A stretch of 64,000 bases of DNA from Marinobacter guineae (GCF_002744735.1 NZ_KZ319339.1:806001-870000); one strand, 5' to 3'; positions 28,190-37,284 are shown, counted from the stretch's first letter. Translations and numbers: made by a program. Notes: a model not told the origin generated them from the sequence alone.

Positions 28190-30220
28190 ATGAGCACACC
28201 CCAAGTCGCCACCGATCTGCCCTGCAGGGTCCGTGAAATAGAGCATGTGCGTATCCCCATGGCAGACGGGGTGGAGCTTGCCGCCCGCGTCTGGCTCCCC
28301 GAGGGTGCGGAGGAAGCGCCGGTCCCGGCGATACTCGAGTACATTCCCTATCGTCGCCGGGACATGACCCGTCCGCGAGACGCCGTGATGCATCCCTACT
28401 TTGCTGGTCATGGCTATGCCGCCGTGCGCGTGGACATGCGTGGCAGCGGAGACTCCGATGGCGTGCTGTCGGATGAATACATCCAGCTCGAGCTGGATGA
28501 TGGCTGCGAGATCCTGCGCTGGCTGGCACAGCAACCCTGGTGCAACGGTACCGCCGGCATGATCGGTATCTCCTGGGGCGGGTTCAATGGTCTGCAGATT
28601 GCTGCCATGCAGCCGCCGGAGTTGAAGACGGTGATCTCCGTTTGCGCCACGGACGACCGCTACGCCGACGATGTGCACTACATGGGCGGGTGTCTGCTCG
28701 GGGATAATCTGTCCTGGGCCTCCACCATGTTCGCCTTCAATTCCCTGCCGCCGGATCCCGAGATGGTGGGAGAGCAATGGCGCGCCCTCTGGTTCGAGCG
28801 CCTGCGCGCCAATGAACCCTGGGTGGTCGAGTGGCTGCGCCACCCCCATCGTACCAACTACTGGAAACATGGCTCCGTGTGTGAGGACTGGAACGATATC
28901 CAGTGCCCGGTAATGGCGGTTAGCGGCTGGGCAGACGGTTATTCCAATGCGGTTTTCCGCCTGATGGAAAACCTGAAGGTACCGCGCCAGGGCCTGATTG
29001 GCCCCTGGAGTCACAAGTATCCCCATGAGGGTGTGCCCGGTCCCGCCATCGGCTTCCTGCAGGAGGCGGTGCGTTGGTGGGACCACTGGCTCAAGGGCAG
29101 GGATAACGGCATGGACCGTGAGCCGGTTCTGCGCGCCTGGCTGCAGGACAGTGTCCCGCCCTTTACCCGCTACCAGGAAAGGCCCGGTCGCTGGCTGGCT
29201 GAACCGGAGTGGCCCAGCCGCCATGTAACCATGGAGACACTGCAGCTGGACGGCAGCGGCCGCCTGCGGTCCGAAGGCGAGCCGGTGGACAACGAGCCGC
29301 TGACGATTCAATCTCCCCTGAGCGTGGGGCTGTTCGCGGGCAAGTGGTGCTCCTACGCGGCCACACCGGACCTGCCCCATGATCAGCGCGAGGAGGATGG
29401 CGGGGCCCTGGTGTTCGAGTCCGCGCCGCTGGAAAAGTCTCTGGAACTGCTGGGCGCGGTAGTGTTGGAAGTGGAGTTGTGCTCGGACCGTCCCGTGGCC
29501 ATGCTGGCCGCCCGGCTGTCGGACGTGGCGCCCAATGACAAGGCCACGCGGGTGACCTATGGGGTGCTCAACCTCTGCCACCGGGACAGCCATGAACAAC
29601 CGGAGGAGATGGTTCCGGGAAAGCGCTACCGGCTCCGTCTGACGCTCAACGGCTGCGCTCAGCATTTTCCCGTGGGCCACCGGCTTCGCCTGTCACTGTC
29701 TACCTCCTATTTTCCGCTCACCTGGGCGCCTCCAGAGCCGGTCAGGCTGACCATTTTTCCGGCGGGCAGCCGCTTCAGCATCCCTGCGCATCAACCCCAT
29801 GACGAGCCGCCGGAACCCGAGTTCGAAAAGCCCGAGGGCGCACCCCCGATCGATCAGGTGGCGCTGGAAACGGCGCACAACAACTGGTTCGTAAAGCGCG
29901 ACCTGGCCAACGACATATCCACTTTGGAGGTGATCAATGATCCCGGCTGGACCCGGCTGACAGAGGTGGACCTGGAAATAAAACGTAGCACCCGTGAGTG
30001 GTACACGTACTGTGGTGACGACTTCGGATCATTGCGTGGCGAAACCCTTTGCGAATGGGGTTTGCGTCGTGGCGACTGGCAGGTGGAAACCATCACTCGT
30101 ACGGTGATGACCTGCGATATGGAGCACTTCTACATCCATGCACAGCTGGATGCCTGGGAAGGGGAGACGCGGGTGTTTTCCAGAAACTGGGACGAAAGCA
30201 TTCCGCGGAAGCTGGTCTGA
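28190..30220 (+). CDS. CocE/NonD family hydrolase
   Basis: A 676-aa alpha/beta-hydrolase of the X-Pro dipeptidyl-peptidase/cocaine esterase group. The nucleophile elbow is GISWGGFNG (Ser in GxSxGG), with the oxyanion region DMRGSGDSDG, the acid in SGWADGYS and the His in GPWSHKYPHEG. A C-terminal jelly-roll domain (about 330-560) carries the family motif HRLRLSLSTSYFP. It has no signal peptide, so it should be cytoplasmic. Strong ribosome-binding site AGGAGG. Coupled to the ATP-grasp gene upstream. A hairpin terminator follows at 30261-30297. Confidence 0.9.
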   Translation: MSTPQVATDLPCRVREIEHVRIPMADGVELAARVWLPEGAEEAPVPAILEYIPYRRRDMTRPRDAVMHPYFAGHGYAAVRVDMRGSGDSDGVLSDEYIQLELDDGCEILRWLAQQPWCNGTAGMIGISWGGFNGLQIAAMQPPELKTVISVCATDDRYADDVHYMGGCLLGDNLSWASTMFAFNSLPPDPEMVGEQWRALWFERLRANEPWVVEWLRHPHRTNYWKHGSVCEDWNDIQCPVMAVSGWADGYSNAVFRLMENLKVPRQGLIGPWSHKYPHEGVPGPAIGFLQEAVRWWDHWLKGRDNGMDREPVLRAWLQDSVPPFTRYQERPGRWLAEPEWPSRHVTMETLQLDGSGRLRSEGEPVDNEPLTIQSPLSVGLFAGKWCSYAATPDLPHDQREEDGGALVFESAPLEKSLELLGAVVLEVELCSDRPVAMLAARLSDVAPNDKATRVTYGVLNLCHRDSHEQPEEMVPGKRYRLRLTLNGCAQHFPVGHRLRLSLSTSYFPLTWAPPEPVRLTIFPAGSRFSIPAHQPHDEPPEPEFEKPEGAPPIDQVALETAHNNWFVKRDLANDISTLEVINDPGWTRLTEVDLEIKRSTREWYTYCGDDFGSLRGETLCEWGLRRGDWQVETITRTVMTCDMEHFYIHAQLDAWEGETRVFSRNWDESIPRKLV

Positions 30221-30260
30221 CCCTGCCCTATCTGCAGGAACCTTCTGCCAGCCAAAACGC

Positions 30261-30297
30261 AAAAAGTCAGACCAGTAATTCACTGATCTGACTTTTT
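30261..30297. terminator. Bidirectional terminator between cocE-like gene and tRNA-fMet
   Basis: The 11-nt repeats AAAAAGTCAGA (30261-30271) and TCTGACTTTTT (30287-30297) form a perfect stem whose ends give T-runs on both strands. It should end the plus-strand hydrolase transcript and the minus-strand tRNA. Confidence 0.85.
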
Positions 30298-30300
30298 ATA

Positions 30301-30377
<77 letters not shown>

Positions 30378-30424
30378 TCAAACTGGTTGTATCCCGAGGA
30401 AGCCCCCCGATCAACGAGGTGCGC

Positions 30425-30453
30425 ATAGTACGGGGCGACGCAGTATCTGTCAA
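30425..30453 (-). promoter_or_regulatory. Sigma-70 promoter of tRNA-fMet
   Basis: On the minus strand: TTGACA, 17 nt, TACTAT, followed by the GC-rich discriminator GCGCACC. A perfect -35 and GC-rich discriminator are typical of stable-RNA promoters under stringent control. It lies about 45 nt upstream of the tRNA. Confidence 0.85.
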
Positions 30454-30479
30454 AGGGAAAAATGACTTTTTCCGATAAC

Positions 30480-31817
30480 TCACCGTTCCAGTATTGCAGT
30501 TATCCCCTGCCCGCCTGCCGCGCAGATGGAAATCAGGCCTCGGCCACTACCTTTTTCCTCCAGCAACTTGGCCAGCGTCGCCACAATGCGTCCACCGGTG
30601 GCTGCAAACGGGTGCCCGGTGGCCAGGCTGCTGCCTTTCACATTGAGTTTGTCCCGATCAATGCTGCCCAGAGGCTTGTCCAGTCCCAGACGTTCCTTGC
30701 AGAAGACAGGATCTTCCCAGGCTTTCAGGGTGCACAGTACCTGCGCGGCGAAGGCTTCGTGAATTTCATAGAAATCGAAGTCCTGCAGCGCCAACCCCGC
30801 TTTTTCCAGCATTCGGGGCACAGCATAGGCCGGGGCCATCAGCAGCCCCTCTTTCTTGTCCACAAAATCCACAGCCGCGACTTCAGAGAACGTCAGCCAG
30901 GCCTTCACCTCATAGTTATTCTCTTTCGCCCACTCCTCACTGGCCAGAAGCACGCAGGAAGCGCCATCCGTCAATGCCGTACTGTTGGCCGCTGTCATGG
31001 TGCCGTGCTCCCGATCAAACACCGGCTTCAGTGTTGCCAACTTCTCCAGAGTCGTGTCCGGCCGCAGAATATTGTCCTTCTCCAACCCCGCCAACGGTGT
31101 CAGCAAATCCGTGAAGAAGCCCTCTTCATAGGCCTTGGCCAGCTTCTGGTGACTCTCCCAGGCCAGCTTGTCCTGCTCCTCCCGGGGAATGTCCCATTCC
31201 TTGGCCGTCACCTGGGCATGCTCACCCATGGACATCCCGGTGCGGGGCTCGCCGTTCTCCGGCACCTCTGGCTTCAAATGCCCCGGCCGGAACCGCCCCA
31301 GAATCTTCAACCGCTCACCGGTGGTCTTGGCCCGGTTCAGGTCCAACAGAATCTCCCGAAGCCCCTCACCCACACCAATCGGCGCATCAGACGTAGTATC
31401 CGCACCGCCGGCAATACCACACTCAATCTGCCCCAGGGCGATCTTGTTGGCCACCAGAATAGCCGCCTCCAACCCCGTGCCGCAGGCCTGCTGAATATCA
31501 TAAGCCGGCGTCTCCAGCGCCAACCCACAACTCATCACCGACTCCCGAGTCAGATTAAAGTCCCTGGAATGCTTGATAACCGCCCCCGCGGCCACCTCGC
31601 CCAACTGCTTGCCCTGAAGACCATACCGATCCACCAGCCCCCGAAGCGCCGACGTCAGCAACTCCTGATTGCTGATCTTGCTGTAAGCGGTATTGGACTT
31701 GGCAAACGGAATCCGGTTTCCGCCGATCACCGCAACACGGCGGATACCCGCCGGAGCGCTTACGGGCTGTTTGGAAGTTGATGCGTTCTTTTGATGAGTT
31801 TTCGGTGCCTGTGCCAT
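30480..31817 (-). CDS. Acetyl-CoA acetyltransferase (thiolase)
   Basis: A 445-aa thiolase II-type enzyme; it cleaves 3-ketoacyl-CoA or condenses acetyl-CoA units. Active-site residues are visible: the acyl-accepting Cys in QQACGTGLEA, the His in ATGHPFAATGG and the second Cys in SICAAGGQG. The N-terminal ~25 residues are a polar extension before RRVAVIGGNRIPF. It is divergent from the long FabG-type reductase at 32227, a pairing seen in several gammaproteobacteria and suggestive of fatty-acid or polyhydroxyalkanoate metabolism. The 409-nt gap between them contains one copy of the palindromic element (31859). Confidence 0.92.
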   Translation of the reverse strand: MAQAPKTHQKNASTSKQPVSAPAGIRRVAVIGGNRIPFAKSNTAYSKISNQELLTSALRGLVDRYGLQGKQLGEVAAGAVIKHSRDFNLTRESVMSCGLALETPAYDIQQACGTGLEAAILVANKIALGQIECGIAGGADTTSDAPIGVGEGLREILLDLNRAKTTGERLKILGRFRPGHLKPEVPENGEPRTGMSMGEHAQVTAKEWDIPREEQDKLAWESHQKLAKAYEEGFFTDLLTPLAGLEKDNILRPDTTLEKLATLKPVFDREHGTMTAANSTALTDGASCVLLASEEWAKENNYEVKAWLTFSEVAAVDFVDKKEGLLMAPAYAVPRMLEKAGLALQDFDFYEIHEAFAAQVLCTLKAWEDPVFCKERLGLDKPLGSIDRDKLNVKGSSLATGHPFAATGGRIVATLAKLLEEKGSGRGLISICAAGGQGITAILER

Positions 31818-31858
31818 GATGAATACATTCCTTTTTTGAGAAAGTTACGATGTCCGAA

Positions 31859-32059
31859 GGAGCATTGGGGGCTGGCTTCCCAAAACCGTGCGGAGCCATG
31901 GGTGAAGCGCAAAGCGCTTCACGGGCAAGCCATGGACGGCTTGCCCAGGACCTTTAGCGCGACGCAGGAGCAATAAGCGCTAAAGGGCGGAGCCGAGCGT
32001 ACAGGGACGTATTCACAGCGTGTTTTGGGAAGCCAGCCCCCAATGCTCCCTGCACCCAA
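31859..32059. repeat. Palindromic element, copy A (long-core variant)
   Basis: Two arms of 28 nt (31859-31886 and 32022-32049) are perfect inverted repeats, 28/28. They enclose a 135-nt core that is itself a chain of hairpins: 31902-31910/31914-31922, 31923-31931/31938-31946 and 31951-31960/31977-31986. The core ends carry motifs shared with the other copies (GCGGAGCCATGG at the start, GCGTACAGGGACGTA near the end). CTGCACCCAA follows the right arm directly, as in copy E. The gap 31818-32226 between thiolase and FabG-type reductase has no gene; this element fills about half of it. Confidence 0.9.
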
Positions 32060-32226
32060 TCCAGCAATCCGTGAACGTAAGACAGTGTAGCTACACCTCG
32101 GTCCGCCTCATTGGCACCCCTGACAACACCCTACAGGCATTGAGTCAATCCAAAAACTGTCCGATTCTTTACCCTGTAGGACGATTCGCATCCAGAACAC
32201 CGACTGCAACCACAAGGAAGCCCCCC

Positions 32227-33633
32227 ATGTCTGACCTTTATTTTAGAATAGTAAACACCCCTGCAGGCAAAACCGCCGCACAAACCCTTGGTCTGCCAGC
32301 GCCAGTGCCCCTGAAACGCCTCAAGCGCACCGACCAGCCGTTTATCGAAGGCGACGTGCTCATCGGCGCCGCCAATGGAGGAAAGGCCATTGCCACCCTG
32401 GGCAGCATATTAAGCGCCAGCGCCGCTACTCTTCACCATGCCAGCAGCAACGACCGCCTGAAAGAATCGGCCAAGGCCGGCAACAAGGCCCAGCCGCTGG
32501 ATCTGGGTTCCGAAATCAACCAGAAATTCTCGGCACTGGTCTTTGATGCCACCGGTCTCAAAAGCCCGGGCGACCTACGGGCACTGTACGACTTCTTCCA
32601 TCCCACCATCAAAAAGCTGGGCAGCAACGCCTGCGTTCTGGTAATCGGCCAGAATCCGACCAGCTGCCGCAAGGCACCGCACGCCGCGGCACAACAGGCC
32701 CTTGAAGGCTTTGTCCGCAGTGTCGGCAAGGAAATCGGAAAGAAAGGTTCCACCGCCAACCTGCTCTGGATGGCGCCCGGGGCTGAGAAACAGCTGGAAT
32801 CCAGTGTGCGCTTCTTCCTGTCGCCGCGCTCAGCTTATGTATCCGGGCAAGTAACTAAAATCGGCAAGAGCGAGGCCGCACCGGCAACCAACCCCGTTGC
32901 ACCGCTGACCGGCAAAGTGGCACTGGTCACCGGTGCGTCCCGGGGCATCGGCGCCGCCATTGCTGAAACACTGGCCCGGGACGGCGCCACCGTGGTCGGG
33001 CTGGACATCCCCCCAGCCATGGAGGAACTGGAAAAGGTTACCGAAGCCATCAATGGCATGGCCCTCGCCTGCGACATCACCGATGACAAAGCCCCGAAGC
33101 TGATCGGCGATTTCCTGGAGGAACATTTTGGGGGCGTTGACCTGGTCATCCACAATGCAGGTATCACCCGCGACAAAACCCTGGGCAATATGCCCGAACA
33201 CTTCTGGGACATGACCATCGCAGTGAACCTGACCGCGGAAGAACTGATTGACGAGGAGCTGATGCAGCGCGAGCTCCTTAAAGAGAACGGGCGGATTGTC
33301 TGCATCTCCTCCATCAGCGGCATTGCCGGCAATTTCGGGCAGACCAATTACTCCACCGCCAAGTGCGGAGTCATCGGTTACGTGGAAGCCATGGCCCGGC
33401 AGGTGAAAAACGGCATTACCATCAACGCCGTCGCTCCCGGGTTTATCGAAACCCAGATGACCGCCGCCATGCCCATCACCATCCGTGAGGCCGGCCGCCG
33501 AATGAACAGCCTGTCTCAGGGTGGACAACCGGTCGATGTTGCCGAAACCATCGCCTGGTACTGCAGCCCCGCGTCCAACGGTGTGAACGGCAATGTGGTC
33601 CGTGTTTGTGGGCAGTCGCTGATCGGCAAGTGA
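32227..33633 (+). CDS. Long 3-oxoacyl-ACP reductase (FabG4-like SDR)
   Basis: A 468-aa SDR protein. The C-terminal ~250 residues are a full FabG-type reductase: TGASRGIGAAIAETL for NAD(P) binding, IHNAGITRD, and the catalytic Ser...Tyr-x-x-x-Lys in SSISGIAGNFGQTNYSTAK. The N-terminal ~200 residues are a second, degenerate Rossmann-like domain, as in the high-molecular-weight FabG group. The start at 32227 has a GGAAG site; the ORF is open upstream into the repeat but lacks a site. It probably reduces 3-ketoacyl-CoA/ACP. Divergent from the thiolase. A REP-like hairpin and terminator follow the stop. Confidence 0.9.
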   Translation: MSDLYFRIVNTPAGKTAAQTLGLPAPVPLKRLKRTDQPFIEGDVLIGAANGGKAIATLGSILSASAATLHHASSNDRLKESAKAGNKAQPLDLGSEINQKFSALVFDATGLKSPGDLRALYDFFHPTIKKLGSNACVLVIGQNPTSCRKAPHAAAQQALEGFVRSVGKEIGKKGSTANLLWMAPGAEKQLESSVRFFLSPRSAYVSGQVTKIGKSEAAPATNPVAPLTGKVALVTGASRGIGAAIAETLARDGATVVGLDIPPAMEELEKVTEAINGMALACDITDDKAPKLIGDFLEEHFGGVDLVIHNAGITRDKTLGNMPEHFWDMTIAVNLTAEELIDEELMQRELLKENGRIVCISSISGIAGNFGQTNYSTAKCGVIGYVEAMARQVKNGITINAVAPGFIETQMTAAMPITIREAGRRMNSLSQGGQPVDVAETIAWYCSPASNGVNGNVVRVCGQSLIGK

Positions 33634-33637
33634 ACAT

Positions 33638-33666
33638 GGGGTCAGATGAACTTTTCATCTGACCCC
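33638..33666. repeat. REP-like hairpin, GGGGTCAGATGAA type (copy 1)
   Basis: GGGGTCAGATGAA and its exact complement flank a 3-nt loop. The same hairpin occurs at 52472-52500. Short palindromes with this sequence are common in gammaproteobacterial intergenic regions. It begins 4 nt after the FabG-type stop. Confidence 0.85.
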
Positions 33667-33677
33667 GAATTCAGCAC

Positions 33678-33712
33678 AAAAAAGGGCCGATCCTTGCGGA
33701 TCGGCCCTTTTT
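33678..33712. terminator. Bidirectional terminator between FabG-type gene and tRNA operon
   Basis: The stem GGGCCGATCC/GGATCGGCCC with a TTGC loop is flanked by A6 and T5, giving T-runs on both strands. It ends the plus-strand reductase transcript and the minus-strand Val-Asp-Val tRNA transcript. Confidence 0.92.
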
Positions 33713-33719
33713 AGAATTC

Positions 33720-33795
33720 TGGTGGGTGGTACTGGGATCGAACCAGTGACCCTCGCCTTGTAAGGGCGATGCTCTCCCAGCTGAGCTAACCACCC
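33720..33795 (-). tRNA. tRNA-Val (UAC)
   Basis: A 76-nt minus-strand tRNA with CCA encoded. The anticodon loop on the minus strand is CTTACAA, anticodon TAC. It is identical in sequence to the tRNA-Val at 33948. Third gene of a tRNA operon. Confidence 0.95.
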
Positions 33796-33803
33796 GGGAA
33801 AAA

Positions 33804-33880
33804 TGGCGGAGCGGACGGGACTCGAACCCGCGACCCCCGGCGTGACAGGCCGGTATTCTAACCAACTGAACTACCGCTCC
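33804..33880 (-). tRNA. tRNA-Asp (GUC)
   Basis: A 77-nt minus-strand tRNA with CCA encoded. The anticodon loop is CTGTCAC, anticodon GTC, with a perfect CCGGC/GCCGG anticodon stem. Middle gene of the Val-Asp-Val operon. Confidence 0.95.
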
Positions 33881-33947
33881 GCATCAATTCTGGCCCGTAG
33901 GCCTGAACCTGAAACCGGATGGGGTGATCCGGTGATGCTTTTGAAAG

Positions 33948-34023
33948 TGGTGGGTGGTACTGGGATCGAACCAGTGACCCTCGCCTTGTAAGGGCGATGC
34001 TCTCCCAGCTGAGCTAACCACCC
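33948..34023 (-). tRNA. tRNA-Val (UAC)
   Basis: Identical to the copy at 33720 across all 76 nt. First gene of the tRNA operon, about 80 nt downstream of a strong sigma-70 promoter at 34104-34131. Confidence 0.95.
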
Positions 34024-34103
34024 ACTTTCAAGTCTTTCTCTCGAGCCTTTCAAAGGCGCTCACCTGCTGGCCAGCAATGCTGTCTCAATCAAGTGAGAGG
34101 CGC

Positions 34104-34131
34104 ATTTTAAGCATTTGGCTGGCGGTGTCAA
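34104..34131 (-). promoter_or_regulatory. Sigma-70 promoter of the Val-Asp-Val tRNA operon
   Basis: On the minus strand: TTGACA, 16 nt, TAAAAT, followed by the GC-rich GCGCCTCTC. The -35 is perfect and the discriminator is of the stable-RNA type. Confidence 0.85.
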
Positions 34132-34197
34132 ATATTTTCCGGAAATTTTCCAGGAAAACCCGCAAGCCTCTAAAAAACGGACAGTTTCCAAGCAATC

Positions 34198-34455
34198 CTA
34201 CTTTTTCCCTGAGCCCCTGCCAGCGGTCCGGACGCCCCTCATTTCCGGGCGATTCTGGCCTGCCTGCTGCGCTTTTTCCTGCAGAGACAGCTCACTCACA
34301 CGGCTGCGCCTGTCTTTCGGAACCGCACGATTCGCCAGAGAGCAATTCAGATCGTCCAGACGTTTCTGCAGATCGCCCCAACTTTCAAGCAGCTGCGGAA
34401 CAACCTCATCCGTCAGTTTTTCCAACCGGTTGCGTAGAGAATCCTTGAGCGCCAT
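34198..34455 (-). CDS. Small hypothetical protein
   Basis: An 85-aa protein, hydrophilic, with a helical N-terminal half (LKDSLRNRLEKLTDEVVPQLL) and a basic, disordered-looking C-terminus ending RGSGKK. The start at 34455 has a GGGAAG site 8 nt upstream; the ATG at 34464 does not. I do not recognise a family. It is on the same strand as the DUF2846 lipoprotein gene, 47 nt downstream of that gene's stop. It may be real, given spacing and ribosome-binding site, but evidence is modest. Confidence 0.55.
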   Translation of the reverse strand: MALKDSLRNRLEKLTDEVVPQLLESWGDLQKRLDDLNCSLANRAVPKDRRSRVSELSLQEKAQQAGQNRPEMRGVRTAGRGSGKK

Positions 34456-34502
34456 TGTTTTCACTTCCCGAGCATTTCAACTGCAGACAGTGTAGTCAGC
34501 CC

Positions 34503-35375
34503 TCAGAAAATCCACCAGCCGCCGCCTGATTCCGCTTCCTCACGGCGCTCGCGCTCCAGTTCCAGTTGCGCATACTCCTCTTCCAGCTTCTCGATCTTGC
34601 GATCAGCTTCCAAAGTAACCGTAGGGCCGCCGCCAAAGGGCCAGAACCATGAGGCAGATTCGTATTTGCCCTCTTCTTTCAGGCGCTCGATTTCAAGCTG
34701 ACGCTCTTCCTCAAGCAGCACCAGCCGGCGCTCGTAATCCATATCCTCATTAACTTCGACAATAGACGTAGCTGCATGATTTGGTGCCAGCAGATCGCTG
34801 TTCAGAAAACGGGTTGAAACAATCTCCTCCGCCTGCATCGCGTATTCACGAGTCACCAGCTGAAGATCGCCCTGCGCCAGCGGGTGCTCGGGATCCAGAT
34901 CCGGGTGCCGCCGCCCCGGCTCCGAGAGTTCGTTATACCGCAGATAATAGATCTGGCCCGGCTCAACCTGCAGCGTAGCGTCAGCAATCAGGCTCAAACT
35001 GAAGGAATTCATCCCCTCCAGCCCCAGTAGTGGCCGTCGCATGGCAATGTGACGCTCACCAGGGCTGACCTCCAGCCAGGTAAAACTGTCATTGCGGATA
35101 TTAAAATAGTGCGTGTCATCAATGTAGACGCTGGGGGCCTCAATCTCATCAGCCGCCCACTGGGAATGAGTCCGGTAGAAATACAGCACCGCATTCCGGC
35201 GGTCCCAGCTGTCGTTGGCAATGTGTACAAAGTCGTGGCCGGACACCGGATGCAGGAACGAACCAACACTCTTGCCGATGGACTGGTAAACCGTACAACC
35301 CGACAGCGCCAGCAACAGAGACAACACAGCCAGCGGCCGGAGAACAGAGAGAACGGAAGGCACTCGGGTTTTCAT
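34503..35375 (-). CDS. DUF2846-type lipoprotein
   Basis: A 290-aa predicted lipoprotein: signal sequence with lipobox LALSGC (Cys27). The next ~150 residues match the DUF2846 pattern (AVLYFYRTHS, PSVYIDD, YFNIRNDSFTWLEVSPGERHI, LQVEPGQIYYLRY). The C-terminal third is charged coiled coil (LEEERQLEIERLKEEGKYE; KIEKLEEEYAQLELERERRE), an unusual tail for the family. It should be anchored to a membrane facing the periplasm. Role unknown. Only 140 nt separate it from the coiled-coil protein gene upstream. Confidence 0.82.
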   Translation of the reverse strand: MKTRVPSVLSVLRPLAVLSLLLALSGCTVYQSIGKSVGSFLHPVSGHDFVHIANDSWDRRNAVLYFYRTHSQWAADEIEAPSVYIDDTHYFNIRNDSFTWLEVSPGERHIAMRRPLLGLEGMNSFSLSLIADATLQVEPGQIYYLRYNELSEPGRRHPDLDPEHPLAQGDLQLVTREYAMQAEEIVSTRFLNSDLLAPNHAATSIVEVNEDMDYERRLVLLEEERQLEIERLKEEGKYESASWFWPFGGGPTVTLEADRKIEKLEEEYAQLELERERREEAESGGGWWIF

Positions 35376-35515
35376 TGTTGTTAACTCTTCATCCAGATTG
35401 CGAGTTGCCTGATCATAACAACTGCAAAACAGCAGAAATGAGAGCTACCGCAAGGGATGACTACAAACCGTTACAAAACCCGAAACGCCACCTTTTAATT
35501 ACCCGAAAACTATTA

Positions 35516-36496
35516 CTACTGCCGGCTCAGTTGAGTACGAAGCTGATTCACCTCTTCGGAAAGCCGGACCAGGCGGGAGGTCAGCTGCGAACGTGACGCA
35601 TCAATGGATTCCACCGTCCGTTTCAGATTTGCGAGCTCATTCCGAAGCGCCTGAACCCGGCCGTCGTCGGAAATATCAGCCGTCTCCCGCTCCAGGGCCG
35701 CAATCCGCCCTTCCATACCGCTGATCCCCAGCTTCTGCTCCTGCTCAAACCGCCGGATACGGCTCTCGATCACCTGATCCACATCTGCAAGTTGCTGGCT
35801 GAGCTTCGTAAGCTGGGCCGTCGCCTGCCGGTTTGCATCCTGCAGGGCTGTTACTGACGTCTCCGTCTGTTGCTTCAGGGAAGCAACATCTGCCGAAAAC
35901 GACGACCGGACCTTCTCAACTGAAGCCTCAAGCCCGCCAATCGCCTGTTTGCTCTCAGCCAGGCCAGACTCCACCGCTGCGATCCGCTCCTGATGCTCAT
36001 CCAGGCGCTTCTTATTGCGCTCATTGGCAATGGCCCAGAGCTTCCGGATCTCACTATCCGCCGTATCCAGCTGCTTCTTCTGCGCAGCAATCTGATCCGC
36101 CAGCGACGCCCCACGCTCCTGAAGATTCTCCCCGGTCTCGGAAAGGTCCCCTTCAAAACGCGCCAACGCCAGCTTGCTCTGCCGAGCCCAGTAATCCGCC
36201 TCCTCCAGCTGGCTTTCCAGAACCTGAACCCGCTGATTCTGCGAATACCAGCCAGCACCGGCTGCCACGGCCACTGCAATCACCAGCAACCAGAGCATCG
36301 CCAGACTCCCACGGCCGCTGCCACCGTTACCACCCTTGCCGCCTGTACCCCCGTCAGCCGGCCTCTTACGCCGCGGCGGCTCCCCCTTTCCGGCGGAAGA
36401 CGGCCTGGGTTTCCTCTCTGCCGCTGCCTTGGGCTCGGCACTACCAATCGGTCTTTGGGCTCTCAGCTCATCATCATCTGGACGGATCGGTTCCAT
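35516..36496 (-). CDS. Single-pass membrane coiled-coil protein
   Basis: A 326-aa protein: a basic, Gly/Pro-rich cytosolic head (1-68; KPRPSSAGKGEPPRRKRPAD), one membrane helix (about 70-90, AMLWLLVIAVAVAAGAGW), then about 230 residues of heptad-rich coiled coil facing the periplasm. No enzymatic motif. The start at 36496 has AGGAG 6 nt upstream; the reading frame is open further upstream only because it crosses the palindromic element at 36604. I do not recognise a characterised family. Confidence 0.78.
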   Translation of the reverse strand: MEPIRPDDDELRAQRPIGSAEPKAAAERKPRPSSAGKGEPPRRKRPADGGTGGKGGNGGSGRGSLAMLWLLVIAVAVAAGAGWYSQNQRVQVLESQLEEADYWARQSKLALARFEGDLSETGENLQERGASLADQIAAQKKQLDTADSEIRKLWAIANERNKKRLDEHQERIAAVESGLAESKQAIGGLEASVEKVRSSFSADVASLKQQTETSVTALQDANRQATAQLTKLSQQLADVDQVIESRIRRFEQEQKLGISGMEGRIAALERETADISDDGRVQALRNELANLKRTVESIDASRSQLTSRLVRLSEEVNQLRTQLSRQ

Positions 36497-36603
36497 TACA
36501 GCTCCTGAGTATGGACGGTATGAACAATAAGGATTGATAATACCTGTACTTATAAGCAGGGTGAAATAAAGGCGCATTAAAGGAACGCGGTACAGAAGCT
36601 CGA

Positions 36604-36713
36604 GGCGCGGTTGGGATTCCTTTTCCAGAAATGTCGGAGGCCATGGATGGCCGGAGTCAAGCGCACAGGGATGTGCTTGTAGCGGTTTCTGGAAAAGGAA
36701 TCCCAACTGCGCC
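36604..36713. repeat. Palindromic element, copy B
   Basis: Arms 36604-36631 and 36686-36713 are inverted repeats of 28 nt with one G-T mismatch. The 54-nt core (36632-36685) contains two hairpins: GGCCATGGATGGCC and GCACAGGGATGTGC. The same 54-nt core, at 70-80 percent identity by eye, recurs in copies C, E and F, while the arm sequences are unrelated. It fills the gap between the coiled-coil protein gene and purE (36497-36792), so it is upstream of both. Confidence 0.9.
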
Positions 36714-36792
36714 ATACACTATGGCTTTGTTGCATGGTAGGTAGCCAAAACATACAATGGCCGGCTTTCCAATTATCACAGGACTGTTGCAT

Positions 36793-37284
36793 ATGCAGCC
36801 GCTTGTAGGACTCATCATGGGCTCCAAATCCGACTGGCCCACCATGGAACACGCCGCCACCATGCTCGACAAACTCGGTGTGCCCTATGAAACCAAAGTC
36901 GTCTCCGCCCATCGCACCCCGGATCTGCTGTTTGACTATGCCAAAACCGCCACAGAGCGCGGCCTGAAAGTCATCATCGCCGGTGCCGGCGGCGCAGCGC
37001 ACCTGCCAGGCATGGTTGCTTCACAAACCGCCCTGCCAGTTCTGGGCGTGCCCGTACAGTCCAAAGCCCTGAATGGCCTGGATTCCCTGTTGTCCATCGT
37101 CCAGATGCCCGGCGGTATCGCCGTTGGCACCCTGGCCATCGGGAAAGCCGGGGCCACCAACGCTGGCCTGCTGGCAGCACAGATTATCGGCACTTCAGAC
37201 GACAATGTCCGAAAAGCCGTGGAAGAATTTCGCTCTACTCAAACACAGACGATACTGGACAATCCTGACCCTCAGGATCAGTAA
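36793..37284 (+). CDS. purE: PurE, N5-CAIR mutase
   Basis: Converts N5-carboxyaminoimidazole ribonucleotide to CAIR in purine synthesis. From the ATG at 36793 it has 163 aa, the usual PurE length. Signature motifs: [33 protein letters not shown] and [11 protein letters not shown]. The ATG at 36757 would add 12 unconserved residues. purK follows but 484 nt away rather than overlapping; the gap contains two copies of the palindromic element. Confidence 0.96.
   Translation: MQPLVGLIMGSKSDWPTMEHAATMLDKLGVPYETKVVSAHRTPDLLFDYAKTATERGLKVIIAGAGGAAHLPGMVASQTALPVLGVPVQSKALNGLDSLLSIVQMPGGIAVGTLAIGKAGATNAGLLAAQIIGTSDDNVRKAVEEFRSTQTQTILDNPDPQDQ

Noticed and set aside
28172..29680. A 502-codon open frame antisense to the CocE/NonD gene
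   Set aside because: It is a shadow of GC-rich codon bias on the opposite strand; the protein shows no domain, and the sense frame has clear catalytic motifs.
32020..32226. An N-terminal extension of the long FabG-type reductase
   Set aside because: It starts within palindromic element A and has no ribosome-binding site; the ATG at 32227 does.
36497..36715. An N-terminal extension of the coiled-coil protein
   Set aside because: The added residues come entirely from the palindromic element and spacer, and the ATG at 36496 has a strong ribosome-binding site.
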